DNA from: CAYXDO01 sp964463485
GTDB taxonomy: Bacteria; Myxococcota; Kuafuiibacteriia; Kuafuiibacteriales; Kuafuiibacteriaceae
Assembly (NCBI GenBank): GCA_964463485.1
Contig: CAYXDO010000159.1
Span: 1 to 25,571, forward strand
Reading direction: 5' to 3'
Length of the DNA: 25,571 bases
Shown piece by piece: positions 1-8,745 of the stretch (its first letter is position 1; each line of letters starts with the position of its first letter). The notes beneath the pieces were generated by a model, which was not told the DNA's origin, made no database searches, and worked only from the letters and a program-made list of their open reading frames with translations. The position numbers and the translations under genes are program-made.

Positions 1-48
1 ATTCCAAGTGATCCAAACTGCTTGGACTTCGAATTTCCCCGCAGGCTG

Positions 49-1608
49 CTAGAGCGCCGACGCCCTCCCCCGCCGCGCTCGCTGACCTACTTGAGCCCGC
101 GGCCGACTCAGTAGCTCGCGCAGCACGATGGCGTCTCGAAGGAGTTGGCTCTGGGTCGTCCGTCCGGTCCGAGCGTAGTTGCGATCTGCGACGCGTTTCT
201 CCTTGGCGTCGAGCCCCAGGATCGCTTCCCGCACCGCTCGCTCCAACCTGAGCTTGGCTCCGGGCGATCTCGCTCGCGCTTCGATGGCCGCGGCGACCAC
301 GATCTTCGGATCGTCGTTGAACGATGTGCCTGACACGAGGTCAGCCGCTCGCTGACTGACTTTCTTCCACATCCCCGGAGTCATCTCGACTCCGTGCACC
401 GACCTGATCTCGTGCCCTCCGAGCGATGAGTACGACAAAGCATACCACTCGAGCATGATCGGGCGCCCGACCTCGAGCCAGACCTCCGTGGGAACCGAGA
501 TCACGGCCCGCGACTGTGGGAGGGGCACGAGGATACCTTCGGTAGACGCGTGCTCGCGGGTCCATTCGGCCACGAGGACTTTGGCCTCCACGTCGAACCC
601 GATCTCGGTCAGGAGCGCTGCACCGAGCAAGACTCGTAGCTCGGCCGGAGGATGCTCCTCGAAGGTGCCGTCTCGGTAGATCGCCGCGACGCGGGTCGCG
701 CGAGGCTGAGTCGGATTTCTGAACGAGTGAATCAACCCCCGCAGGCCGGCCGGTCCCAAAATCAACAGCGCAAACGCGTCGGCCACCAATTCCTGAATCC
801 ACGCTCGATACGCCGGCTTCACATCGAAAGAGCGACCCTGGATGGCCAAGCGCGTCGACCCCTCGAGGTCGAGCTTCTTCATGACTTCCGCGCCGTAGCC
901 GGGAACTCGGTGCCAAATCAGGTGACCGATCTCGTGGGCGATCGATGGCCAACGATACAAGTCATCCCCGAAATCGTCGGGAACGAAGATCAGCGGGTAG
1001 TCCTCCAAAAGGCCGATCCAGATCGCTTCTCCTTCCGGATCCGCGGGCACGCACAGCGGCCGCTGAGTCGGAAATTCGATCGCCCCCGCCTGGGCGTGCT
1101 CGGTCAGGGGCACGAGCAGCGCATGCGCGATGGCGTCGGCGTCCGCCAGGAACCCCCCGAGCTTCGGGTCGCTTCGCCACTTGGCCATCGTCTCGATCAC
1201 GGCGATACGCAGGCCGATGTCTTCGAGCGTCTGGTGGGCGTCGTAGAGCAGGCCCGGATCGTCGACGGCGAGCCTCAGGAGCTCGCGAGCTCCGATGAGT
1301 TGAGGGCGAATTCGACTCTCGATGACTTTGCCGAGCACCGCCGCGGGACCGGGGCGGTTGCCGAGACTCTGGGCGAGCCCATTCACTCGAGCCTCGAGCC
1401 CGAACACCTCGTCGTCGAAGCTCGGAGCTTCGGCAGCTTGCGGCGGGTTGATCGTGGCCTGCTGGGTTTGTCCCGAATCCGCATCGAAAGGCTCGGAGGC
1501 TGCGTACTCAGCCGCTTCGTCTCGCTTCTTCTTCAGGTAAGGCAGGATCTGGAGGATGAGATAGAGTACGCCGACGATCAGCCCAATATTGTCCCAGAGG
1601 CCCTTCAC
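49..1608 (-). CDS. Membrane-anchored putative zincin metallopeptidase, last gene of the nfeD-floA operon
   Basis: 519 residues. One hydrophobic segment (about residues 7-24) is followed by Lys-Lys-Lys-Arg, so by the positive-inside rule the bulk should be cytoplasmic. Residues 225-229 read HEIGH, an HEXXH zinc site, preceded by a Trp-Pro-Ser-Ile-Ala helix. About 45 residues later, QELVADAFA (272-280) supplies a Glu-x3-Asp pair (E273, D277) like the third-ligand helix of gluzincins and ImmA/IrrE-type proteins. The region from about 330 to the end has no motif I recognise. The start is GTG, overlapping the stop of the 72-residue gene upstream (GTGA), which indicates translational coupling in the nfeD-floA operon. 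Metallopeptidase activity is inferred from the motif only; the substrate is unknown. A role in membrane-protein turnover or quality control with NfeD and FloA is a guess from context. Confidence 0.8.
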   Translation of the reverse strand: MKGLWDNIGLIVGVLYLILQILPYLKKKRDEAAEYAASEPFDADSGQTQQATINPPQAAEAPSFDDEVFGLEARVNGLAQSLGNRPGPAAVLGKVIESRIRPQLIGARELLRLAVDDPGLLYDAHQTLEDIGLRIAVIETMAKWRSDPKLGGFLADADAIAHALLVPLTEHAQAGAIEFPTQRPLCVPADPEGEAIWIGLLEDYPLIFVPDDFGDDLYRWPSIAHEIGHLIWHRVPGYGAEVMKKLDLEGSTRLAIQGRSFDVKPAYRAWIQELVADAFALLILGPAGLRGLIHSFRNPTQPRATRVAAIYRDGTFEEHPPAELRVLLGAALLTEIGFDVEAKVLVAEWTREHASTEGILVPLPQSRAVISVPTEVWLEVGRPIMLEWYALSYSSLGGHEIRSVHGVEMTPGMWKKVSQRAADLVSGTSFNDDPKIVVAAAIEARARSPGAKLRLERAVREAILGLDAKEKRVADRNYARTGRTTQSQLLRDAIVLRELLSRPRAQVGQRARRGRASAL

Positions 1609-1823
1609 CCCTCGCTCTCCCGATCCGCTTCTTCGCTGAGCTCTTTCTTCGGCTCGGGACTGTCGAGTCGCTCAGAGGTCGTGGGTACTCGCCCCTTCAA
1701 CGCCAGCGGCGGGCCCAGCAGCTCGGCCAGAATGAGTCGTCGCGCAAATTCCGTTCCGTCCACATGCCCGTGTTTGGTCGTGGCGTTCGGGAGAATGCGG
1801 CGAAGCAGCGCGTCTCTACTCAC
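1605..1823 (-). CDS. Small hypothetical protein between floA and the zincin gene
   Basis: 72 residues, not recognised. The N-terminal half (about 1-45) is basic and helix-prone, with an RRLILAELLGPP stretch. The C-terminal 25 residues are acidic and probably disordered. There is no signal peptide or membrane span. The GTG start lies 3 nt after the floA stop, and the stop overlaps the GTG of the next gene by 4 nt, so the gene is locked into the operon on both sides; that is the main reason to accept it. Bacillus subtilis also has a short gene (yqfB) after floA in yqeZ-yqfA-yqfB, but I cannot claim homology. It may be an adaptor for FloA or for the downstream zincin. Confidence 0.65.
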   Translation of the reverse strand: MSRDALLRRILPNATTKHGHVDGTEFARRLILAELLGPPLALKGRVPTTSERLDSPEPKKELSEEADRESEG

Positions 1824-1826
1824 GAG

Positions 1827-2804
1827 TCACTCTTTGGCCGGCTCGTGCTCACCCATCTTCGAGATGCTCGAGCGCATGTCGGTGTCGGCGACGAGGTTCC
1901 TCATGTTGAAATAGTCCATTGCACCCATCCGGCCGCTCCTGAGCGCCTCGGCGAGCGCCAGGGGCACCTGGGCTTCGGCTTCCTGCACTTTGGCGCGAGA
2001 CTCCTGATATCTGGCTTTCATTTCCTGCTCTACCGCCACGGCCATGGCGCGGCGACTCTCGGCCTTGGCCTGCGCGATGTTCTTGTCGGCCTCGGCTTGG
2101 TCGATCTGGAGCTTCGCGCCGATGTTGGCGCCGACGTCGACGTCCGCGATGTCGATCGAGAGGATCTCGAAGGCGGTCCCCGAGTCGAGCCCCTTACCCA
2201 TCACGGTCTTGGAGATGAGGTCGGGATTCTCGAGCACCTTCTTGTGTGAGGTCGAGGAACCAATCGTCGATACGATACCTTCGCCCACTCGCGCGAGAAT
2301 CGTCTCTTCACCAGCACCACCGACGAGGCGCTGGATGTTGGCCCTCACGGTCACTCGGGCGATGGCCACGAGCTGAATGCCGTCTTGCGCCACTGCCGCA
2401 ACGCGAGGGGTTTGGATGACTTTTGGATTCACGCTCATCTTGACCGCGTCCAACACGTCGCGACCCGCCAGGTCGATCGCTGCGGCCTGCTGAAATTTCA
2501 GGTCGATGCCGGCATTGTTGGCGGAAATCAGCGCGAAAACGACTCGCTCCACGTTGCCGCCGGCCAACAAGTGCGCCTCGAGCTTCTCGACGGGGATGTC
2601 GAGCCCCGCTTTGACCGCGCTGATGCGCGGGTTCACGATGGAAGCCGGTGACACTCTTCGCAGTCGCATCGCGACGAGCTGCAAAATCCCAACGCCCGCA
2701 CCAGACGACATCGCCGCGATCCACAAACCGATCGGAACGAAGTAGAAAAAGAACCCGGCGCCGACGAACGCGCCTACGCCGATGATCAAAGTGATGAAGT
2801 CCAT
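1827..2804 (-). CDS. floA: Flotillin-like SPFH-domain membrane scaffold protein FloA
   Basis: 325 residues, close to the roughly 330 of Bacillus FloA. Residues 1-45 form a hydrophobic membrane-embedded region containing a short loop. An SPFH domain follows, with the family-typical stretch AGLDIPVEKLEAHLLAGGNV (about 66-85) and Asn-Asn-Ala-Gly-Ile just after. A long Ala/Glu/Lys-rich helical segment with Glu-Ala repeats (about 230-285, e.g. EADKNIAQAKAESRRAMA) is the flotillin coiled coil. FloA proteins oligomerise in functional membrane microdomains and influence membrane fluidity, secretion and protease activity. The ATG follows a GAGAGGGGA ribosome-binding sequence only 9 nt after the nfeD stop, the classical NfeD-flotillin pairing. 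Family assignment is confident; the microdomain role in this organism is carried over from homologues. Confidence 0.95.
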   Translation of the reverse strand: MDFITLIIGVGAFVGAGFFFYFVPIGLWIAAMSSGAGVGILQLVAMRLRRVSPASIVNPRISAVKAGLDIPVEKLEAHLLAGGNVERVVFALISANNAGIDLKFQQAAAIDLAGRDVLDAVKMSVNPKVIQTPRVAAVAQDGIQLVAIARVTVRANIQRLVGGAGEETILARVGEGIVSTIGSSTSHKKVLENPDLISKTVMGKGLDSGTAFEILSIDIADVDVGANIGAKLQIDQAEADKNIAQAKAESRRAMAVAVEQEMKARYQESRAKVQEAEAQVPLALAEALRSGRMGAMDYFNMRNLVADTDMRSSISKMGEHEPAKE

Positions 2805-2813
2805 ATTCCCCTC

Positions 2814-4340
2814 TCAGGCTCCTTGTTGCCCCTTGACGACCACGATCTTCAGTCCGTCGATCTCACTCACCCGCACGGGTGCGCCTTTGTCGATGTATTC
2901 GTGCTGACTGACCACGTCGAGCACCGACTCACCTATTTTTGCCTTGCCGGAGAGTCGCAAGTCGGTGAGCGCGGTGCCGGTCTGTCCGACCTCCACGCGA
3001 GACTTGGGGCTCGTTTCTAGGTCCGGACCGATCTTCTCCTTCAGCACCATCCATCGACCTGCTCGGGTCTTCGGAAGGCGGTTTGCCAACAGCAGGAGCG
3101 CTCCGACGCTCACGCCCAAGGCCGTCAGCACCAGTCCCGTCGCGGACGAGATCGCGCCGATGCTCCACGAGATCGAGAGGGGCAAGCCGATCATGGCGAG
3201 GACCAGGCTGGCGAGCACCATCGCTGCGCCGAGGATCCCGGCGACACCGGTCCCAGGAAAGACGAAAATCTCGAGCACGATCCCGACCAATCCCAACGAG
3301 AAGAGGAGCAACTCTTCCCAGCCCGCGAGCTCGACGATCATGTGGCCGCCGAAGAAGAGGCCGAGCAACATCAGTCCGATCGCGCCGACAGCGCCGAAAC
3401 CAGGCGTGTAGAGCTCGATCATGAGCGCGAGAAAACCGAGAGACATGAGCAAGCCGCTGACCGTCGGATCGGTGAGGAATCGAGCGACCTTCTCCGCCCA
3501 ATTGGGCTCGGCCCGCACGACCTCCGCGCGAGACAGCGACAACATGGCGAGCACGTCCGGAAGCGTGTCGGCCTCGGCGTCCGAGAGGCCGATTCGCCTC
3601 GCGAGCTCGGTCGTGGCCGTGAGTAACTTGCCCTTGGGAGAGATTCCGGGAATTTCGACGTCGGCGTCGACCATCGCCTCGGCGATGTCGCCGCGCCGCC
3701 CCTTGGCTTCGGCGGTCGCACGCATCTCGGACCGCATGTAGCTGACCATCTTCTCCTCGACGGGCTTGGCCTCTCCGCCTTGGAGCTGAATGGGGGTGGC
3801 CGCGCCCAGGGTGCCGCCCGGAGCGAAAACGATGACGTCCGCAGCCAACGAAATCAGCGCCCCCGCGCTGATGGCTCGGTGATTGACGAAGGCGACCGTG
3901 GGCACGCGAGACTCGAGCAACACATCGCGGATCTTCACCGCGGCATCGACTCGTCCGCCAAAAGTGTCGACGTCGAGGATGAACGCCACAACGTTCGGAT
4001 CTTGGTAAAGACGTTTCACGAACGGAGCCAGCCCCAGATCGATCGTCCCCTCGATGGGAATCACGACGACCTTGCGTCCTCGGCCATCTTCGCTGTCGAG
4101 CGGCCGTATTCGGCTCGCCGTCGACGTCTTGACCTCGGCCTTCGGTGCGCCGGAGTCCTCTGGCTTCGCTGACGCGACCAAGGACCAGAGGAATAGGACA
4201 GAGAATGATGCGAGCGTTCGCAAGCCCGAGGAAGGTACTCCAACGTGGCTGGAGCTACAACCGCGGTTCGTCGTTTCGACACGTCGGCCCACCCGAAGGT
4301 GAGTTTTCGCCGACCGAAAACGTGCCACAGATCGAATCAT
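2814..4340 (-). CDS. nfeD: NfeD family membrane-bound serine protease (ClpP-class, long form)
   Basis: About 508 residues from ATG 4340. A ClpP-like protease domain spans roughly 90-270, with the nucleophile candidate in NHRAISAGAL (Ser about 158) and a general-base Lys candidate in VEEKMVSYM, about 39 residues later. This resembles the Ser-Lys dyad of archaeal NfeD/STOPP proteases. About five membrane spans (about 293-420) and a C-terminal NfeD OB-fold (about 450-505) follow. Long NfeD proteins process flotillin or stomatin partners, which fits floA directly downstream. The start is uncertain. ATG 4340 is only 4 nt past the -10 box, while TTG 4223 would begin a canonical signal peptide (hydrophobic LASFSVLFLW, then ASA before KPED), though without a well-spaced Shine-Dalgarno sequence. 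In-frame GTG codons also exist at 4328 and 4292. Confidence 0.93.
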   Translation of the reverse strand: MIRSVARFRSAKTHLRVGRRVETTNRGCSSSHVGVPSSGLRTLASFSVLFLWSLVASAKPEDSGAPKAEVKTSTASRIRPLDSEDGRGRKVVVIPIEGTIDLGLAPFVKRLYQDPNVVAFILDVDTFGGRVDAAVKIRDVLLESRVPTVAFVNHRAISAGALISLAADVIVFAPGGTLGAATPIQLQGGEAKPVEEKMVSYMRSEMRATAEAKGRRGDIAEAMVDADVEIPGISPKGKLLTATTELARRIGLSDAEADTLPDVLAMLSLSRAEVVRAEPNWAEKVARFLTDPTVSGLLMSLGFLALMIELYTPGFGAVGAIGLMLLGLFFGGHMIVELAGWEELLLFSLGLVGIVLEIFVFPGTGVAGILGAAMVLASLVLAMIGLPLSISWSIGAISSATGLVLTALGVSVGALLLLANRLPKTRAGRWMVLKEKIGPDLETSPKSRVEVGQTGTALTDLRLSGKAKIGESVLDVVSQHEYIDKGAPVRVSEIDGLKIVVVKGQQGA

Positions 4341-4344
4341 CACG

Positions 4345-4374
4345 ATTACAGCGCGGCCGACGGGCCGATGACAA
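4345..4374 (-). promoter_or_regulatory. Sigma70-like promoter of the nfeD-floA operon
   Basis: On the minus strand TTGTCA (4374-4369; 5 of 6 to TTGACA) is separated by 18 bp from TGTAAT (4350-4345; 5 of 6 to TATAAT). It is the best promoter match I found in the window. Transcription should start near 4338, so the GTG at 4343 cannot lie in the message and even ATG 4340 is marginal. Confidence 0.6.
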
Positions 4375-4427
4375 GTCCAGGCAACTCATCTTTGGCCGGC
4401 GAAACTCACGATCCCGCTCCTCACCTG

Positions 4428-6836
4428 TCACTGGCTCGGGATCACGAAGAGCTGACCGGTCGACGCCGAGGCGACGACGATATCCGTTCGGGTGTCTCCA
4501 TCGAGGTGCGCGCAGGCCAGCACGCCGCCCCTCGCTCCAGCCGGCAGCTCGATGCGGACGGGTGGAAAGGACAAGCTTCGCGTGAAAGGAGATCCGTACA
4601 GCACGGCCACATCAGAAGCCTCGGAGGAGGCCAAAGCCACGTCTTCCGCTCCGTCTCCGTCGAAGTCGCCATGACAGAAGCCGTCCGGACGGAAGTCGAG
4701 CGCGTAGCGGAAACAGGGTCCACTTCCGCGCTCCTGATTCGGGTCCAATGGCTCCCGGATGAAGAGACCGGCGACACCACGAATCGGGCTTCCTGACTCG
4801 AGGATCGGGCACGTCCGACCTAAGTTCGCGTACTCATCGGACACAGTGTCGGCATTTCGCGCATACCAGACGACGCTGTTTTCGGAGCTTCCAGCAAAAT
4901 CTCCAATACCTACTCCGTCGACGGGCGAGATGACGTAAGGCCGCTCCGTCCATCGAAGGCCTCTCCGATCGGTGAAGAAGTCCAGCCCCCCGTCGGTGGC
5001 GACGACGATGTGAAAAGCTTGCTCGCCGTCGTCGCCGGGCACCACACCTGCCGCCACTCCCTTTGGGATCTGTCTGGCTGCGCCGTAGGTGCCTATGAGC
5101 AGCCGCTCCGGCACCAGGCACCCACAACTATCCGCATAGGAACATTCGACGGCGGCGTTGTCGAGGCAGCGGCACCACGATCGAGTATTCTGGCCTTCCT
5201 TGTCACAGCTGAGCTCGGGCAAGTGACATTGAACCGGATCAACAAACCCGGCGCCCCCGGTGTTGGAGAGATTCATCAACACGTCGATCGTTCGCACCTC
5301 GGAGACGCACACACCGGTCTCGTCGATGCCACACCTCGCGCCGGCACACTCACATCGTTCGGCGGGCGGACAGCCGCACTCTTCAGGGTGAGTCTCGCAA
5401 GTGTCCCGTGTGTACGACGAACAATCGAGGTACAACGCACACCTTCGCGTGTTGACGGAGCGCCCCTGCGAGACGACGAGCAGGCTCGAGTAGTCCTCGT
5501 CGGGCGAGCCTTTCCAGCTCGTGAGCGCGACGGCGTTCGAGGACGTCAACAGCAACCTCTGGCCAAGCGAGAGCTCAGGACCGGTGAGCAACACGAGCTC
5601 ACTGCCCTCACACGTGCGATCCGCACACTCACCCCGGCGGCTGTTGAGAATGGCAACGTCCTCTCGACTCCTTCCGCCGCCAATCCCGGGCGCGAGCTGG
5701 CCGACCCACAGATCAGCGGGCGCTGTTCCGTACGCCCCGAGATCGTGACTCGTGGATCGATCTGGCCTCACGACATCCTCCACGATGACCAGCCCAGATT
5801 TCCCGAGCGGTGACACCGCGTCCCGGCCAGCTCGACACCCACCCTCGGATCCAAGACAGGTCAACACCAACACATCGAGCTCAGGACCCCCGCGGACATC
5901 ACCGACTCTCGCGGCCACGGGAACACCATCGCCGAGGGGCAAAGGTCGTGCGAGCAACTCACCCATCCCGACGGGATCGAGCTGGGCAAGCCGATAAGTG
6001 ACTCGCGACGCGCGCTCTCGAGCCTCGAGGTCGACCGAACCCAGCCCCTCGTAGAGCGCCGGGACGTTGGCCACGACTGTCCACTCCCCCTCGGTCCTCG
6101 GGACCTCCACATGGACCGCCGCGAGTCCCTCCGTGCTCGTGAGGACTTGCACCTCCACACCAGGAGGCCGTCCATCCAACCTGAGGCTGCTCGACGCAAA
6201 GCTGACGACGACTCCCGGCAGCGGATGCCGAAGTCTGGGATCGGCGGGCGACCTCGCGTCCACCAGCGCCACGAGCGGAGAGAATTGGGTCGAAGCCCCG
6301 AGCACTGCGGCTTGGCGGTCGCCTTCCACGATCAGGATACGTCCGCGCTCCGGAACGACGCGATGAAGCCAGACCTTGGGACGAGCCTCTCCGAGGATCT
6401 CCACACAACCTTCGACGAGTAGATTCGAATCCGCTTGGGTGCCGTCGAAGCCCAGCGCGAGAGCGACCGGTTGATGACTCACGACTGCGCCCACGTCCGG
6501 AGATTCGAAAGGAGGCTCGAGCGTCAGCCGAACAGCTTCACCGAGCACGTCACCGAGTGCGTCACCGAGTACGGCTCCGGAGCTCCCGATTCTCCCAACG
6601 ACGTCCTCACAGCTCGTCGTATTCGGGAAGAAGAACACGTCTGCGCGCTGAGTGGCACCCCGAAGAGGCTCGTTGGGAAACCGCAGATCCAAATGAACGA
6701 CTCGCCGCTCCGATTCGGACTCGTCACACGGTCCGCAGCTCGAAATCAGGAGAGCCCCAAGCGCGCGAGTAACTCCCGAAAGGGCGCGGGCGCCCTGCAG
6801 ACGAGTCGCACGGATCTCATCAGTCCCGAGCTTCAT
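4428..6836 (-). CDS. Secreted lipoprotein with FG-GAP/VCBS-type repeats
   Basis: 802 residues. A long n-region leads to a lipobox (LLISSC, Cys34), so it should be a lipoprotein. The middle is beta-rich and includes Ig-like sequence around 170-260. A dense Cys cluster (about 440-590, many CxC and CxxxC pairs) implies disulphides outside the cytoplasm. The C-terminus carries FG-GAP-like repeats with a calcium-loop motif, GDFDGDGAEDVALA, and a second, AHLDGDTRTDIVVA, suggesting a beta-propeller. The start has a GGGAA sequence 5 nt before ATG and lies 13 nt after the stop of the upstream lipoprotein gene, so the two are very likely co-transcribed. The specific function is unknown; surface binding or adhesion is the usual guess for this architecture. 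Confidence 0.85.
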   Translation of the reverse strand: MKLGTDEIRATRLQGARALSGVTRALGALLISSCGPCDESESERRVVHLDLRFPNEPLRGATQRADVFFFPNTTSCEDVVGRIGSSGAVLGDALGDVLGEAVRLTLEPPFESPDVGAVVSHQPVALALGFDGTQADSNLLVEGCVEILGEARPKVWLHRVVPERGRILIVEGDRQAAVLGASTQFSPLVALVDARSPADPRLRHPLPGVVVSFASSSLRLDGRPPGVEVQVLTSTEGLAAVHVEVPRTEGEWTVVANVPALYEGLGSVDLEARERASRVTYRLAQLDPVGMGELLARPLPLGDGVPVAARVGDVRGGPELDVLVLTCLGSEGGCRAGRDAVSPLGKSGLVIVEDVVRPDRSTSHDLGAYGTAPADLWVGQLAPGIGGGRSREDVAILNSRRGECADRTCEGSELVLLTGPELSLGQRLLLTSSNAVALTSWKGSPDEDYSSLLVVSQGRSVNTRRCALYLDCSSYTRDTCETHPEECGCPPAERCECAGARCGIDETGVCVSEVRTIDVLMNLSNTGGAGFVDPVQCHLPELSCDKEGQNTRSWCRCLDNAAVECSYADSCGCLVPERLLIGTYGAARQIPKGVAAGVVPGDDGEQAFHIVVATDGGLDFFTDRRGLRWTERPYVISPVDGVGIGDFAGSSENSVVWYARNADTVSDEYANLGRTCPILESGSPIRGVAGLFIREPLDPNQERGSGPCFRYALDFRPDGFCHGDFDGDGAEDVALASSEASDVAVLYGSPFTRSLSFPPVRIELPAGARGGVLACAHLDGDTRTDIVVASASTGQLFVIPSQ

Positions 6837-6849
6837 CGTCGTTCCCGGG

Positions 6850-8565
6850 TCAAAACGGGTTTCGTCTTTCTCCCACGATGGAAGCCTTCACAGCATGGAA
6901 ACCTAAAGTCATCGACCAAGCATCCGCCATCTCCGGACGTTGGCCACAGGAGGCCGAGTCTCGTCCGCGAATGGGGAGGATGGTCGTCATCGATCCAGGC
7001 GCGCACGACTCACACGAGCGCGGACCGTCGTAGCACCTCCAAGCTCCATCGGCAAAGTCATACTCGATCCGCTCGAGCCCGTCTCCATCGAGGTCGAGGT
7101 CAGGCTGAATCCAGCTCCATCCCTCGGACAACACACGCGCCGGCCACTCATCACATTGGTCAGTAGAGTCGCACCAGGCCTCGTAGGCCCCGGTGACGGC
7201 GGCGATCGGCAGGGCACCTGCGAGCACGCCAGATGCGCCGACTCCCGTTGGGTCGGGCCTCAGCCGGATTTGTGCGCGTACGAGCTCGACCTCGACGGCG
7301 AGCGGGGGGTCGTAGGGCGAGCGGAATCGGGCTTGGATCGGACTCGTAGACTCGACGATACCTGCCTCCGCTCGCGCAGGAAACTGGATCGTCGGCCGAA
7401 CCTCACCGTTCGCCTCGAGCTGATGAACTGCCAAGAACTCGCAGCATGTCGACTCACCCGGGAGCAGCTCGAAGTCATTCGTCGGATCCGCCGGCTCGTC
7501 CGAGTCCTCGGCACGGTATACCTTCACCGTAAGGGATGAATCCAGCGGGGCGCTCTGGTCGTACCCAACGACCTCGACCAAAGTCCGCAGCTCGCCGTTC
7601 GAGAGTCGCGTGTAGAGAGCCTCCGACGCCGAGCCAGGAAGCCCCGCGAGCACATTGTCGTTGCAGTTGAGCCCCGTCCGGCAGTCTCCGTCGATGTCGA
7701 GCTCATGGGTCGGGTCGAACCACAAATCGGACACCGCATACACCTGGCCGACACCCGCTGGCTCGTTCCAGCCGTCATGAGCGCAGGTCGATCCGGACGA
7801 CAGCTCGGCGACGCGACAAGCTCCGTCCTCACAGGACTTGGGTGTGCAATCTCCCTCACCGCAACCCATACCCTCTCGGGCTGGGGCGTGCTCGCACTGA
7901 GTTCCATCGACACACCGATCTTCGGTGCACGAGTTCGAGTCATCACAGCCCGCGTCTTCCCGCAACACGACGCAACCCTCGGCAGGAATACACACGCTCC
8001 TGGAACATGGCTCGAAGACGCTCGGACATTCGATCGTCTGTCCTTTGCACCGACCCTCCACGCAGCGTTCGTGGCTCGTACACGCGTTCGAATCGTCACA
8101 CTCGCCTTCGCGCGTCGGAAAAATACATCCCGCCCGTGGATCGAGGACGTCGTCTGTGCACGGATTCTCATCGTCACAGACCGGCTTTGGCAGCACGTCG
8201 GCGGTCAGGACGACCGAGGCGTTCGCATCCCCGGTAATTCGAAGCTCCGACCGAAGCGGACCCTCCTGGGCCGCATGAAGCTCCACAGGCACCGTTTCGG
8301 TGCGATGGACCGCGATGGTAACGTCGACAAGCGCCGCGCGAAACGGTGAGTCGGTCGACAATTTGAGGACGAGCGGAACAGACCCTCGGTTTTCGAGAGC
8401 GACCGACGCGGTGTGGATTCGGCCGACAAAAGCGGGCTCGAACGCGAGCCGTTCAGGGGTCGAAAGCCGCGCCTCGAGCGCTTGGAGCGCCGAGGAGCCG
8501 CAGCCTGTCGCGATCGTCGAGAACGCCCAAGCCAAGATAAAATATCCACCGGCGGTCGACCGCAT
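6850..8565 (-). CDS. Lipoprotein with ASH-like domain and dicysteine-rich repeats
   Basis: 571 residues from ATG 8565. This start gives a clean 22-residue lipoprotein signal ending in TIATGC. TTG 8604, with GGGAG 5 nt upstream, would add 13 residues that include acidic ones. An ASH/choice-of-anchor-D-like beta domain covers about 30-125 (FEPAFVGRIHTASVALENRG). Cys-rich repeats of the type CDDENPCTDD and CDDSNACTS follow (about 130-265). The C-terminal half contains DxDxDG calcium-like loops (DLDLDGDGLERIEYD) and more Cys. It pairs with the FG-GAP lipoprotein downstream and is a paralogue of the protein at 9710-12274, sharing order of domains and repeat type. Function unknown; extracytoplasmic and disulphide-bonded by inference. 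Confidence 0.85.
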   Translation of the reverse strand: MRSTAGGYFILAWAFSTIATGCGSSALQALEARLSTPERLAFEPAFVGRIHTASVALENRGSVPLVLKLSTDSPFRAALVDVTIAVHRTETVPVELHAAQEGPLRSELRITGDANASVVLTADVLPKPVCDDENPCTDDVLDPRAGCIFPTREGECDDSNACTSHERCVEGRCKGQTIECPSVFEPCSRSVCIPAEGCVVLREDAGCDDSNSCTEDRCVDGTQCEHAPAREGMGCGEGDCTPKSCEDGACRVAELSSGSTCAHDGWNEPAGVGQVYAVSDLWFDPTHELDIDGDCRTGLNCNDNVLAGLPGSASEALYTRLSNGELRTLVEVVGYDQSAPLDSSLTVKVYRAEDSDEPADPTNDFELLPGESTCCEFLAVHQLEANGEVRPTIQFPARAEAGIVESTSPIQARFRSPYDPPLAVEVELVRAQIRLRPDPTGVGASGVLAGALPIAAVTGAYEAWCDSTDQCDEWPARVLSEGWSWIQPDLDLDGDGLERIEYDFADGAWRCYDGPRSCESCAPGSMTTILPIRGRDSASCGQRPEMADAWSMTLGFHAVKASIVGERRNPF

Positions 8566-8577
8566 CAAAGCGCGGAA

Positions 8578-8615
8578 CTTGACCGGCTCGGGGTCAAAGA
8601 TCAAGCCTGCTCCCG
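8578..8615. repeat. Copy 1 of a 38-bp element shared by both lipoprotein promoters
   Basis: About 31 of 38 positions match 9672-9709 in the same plus-strand orientation. It begins CTTGACC and contains GATCAAG at positions 22-28, a near-perfect inverted repeat with a 14-nt centre. It lies 12 nt upstream of ATG 8565. If the TTG start at 8604 were used it would be partly coding, so its conservation argues for the ATG. Confidence 0.5.
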
Positions 8616-8640
8616 CCAGCTCTCCTTATTAATTAGCGCC

Positions 8641-8667
8641 ACGAACCCCTCCACACGCCGCGCTTCC
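8641..8667. repeat. Left 27-bp direct repeat flanking the toxin-antitoxin cassette
   Basis: Matches 9604-9630 at 21 of 27 positions, in direct orientation. Shared pattern: ACGA, CC, CTCCACA, four variable bases, GCGCTTCC. It lies between the 38-bp element and the antitoxin promoter. Confidence 0.45.
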
Positions 8668-8709
8668 AGTGCCCCACCCATAGAGCGAGAACCAGACGAA
8701 AGCACCGCG

Positions 8710-8738
8710 TTGACTCCGGTAGCTACCGTAGCTACCTT
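8710..8738 (+). promoter_or_regulatory. Promoter of the Phd/PIN toxin-antitoxin operon
   Basis: TTGACT (8710-8715) and TACCTT (8733-8738) are separated by exactly 17 bp. The GTG start of the antitoxin begins 8 nt after the -10 box, at the expected transcription start. No Shine-Dalgarno sequence precedes it, so the message is probably leaderless. Confidence 0.55.
8719..8737. promoter_or_regulatory. Palindromic operator candidate for antitoxin autoregulation
   Basis: GGTAGCTACC is a perfect 10-bp palindrome (8719-8728). It is followed after one base by a second palindrome, GTAGCTAC (8730-8737), and then by a GGTAGC half-site (8741-8746). They fill the spacer and -10 region of the promoter. Phd/YefM antitoxins repress their own operons through paired palindromes, so this is the likely binding array. 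Binding itself is inferred. Confidence 0.6.
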
Positions 8739-8745
8739 CGGTAGC

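Noticed and set aside
3..26. Small inverted repeats (TCCAAG with CTTGGA, TCCAA with TTGGA) after the zincin gene as a terminator
   Set aside because: Stems of only 5-6 bp with no following T-run; too weak to call.
652..1914. 420-codon plus-strand ORF opposite the zincin gene and its small neighbour
   Set aside because: It lies antisense to genes with recognisable motifs and 4-bp overlaps; the translation is Arg-rich and domain-free, as expected of a shadow frame in high-GC DNA.
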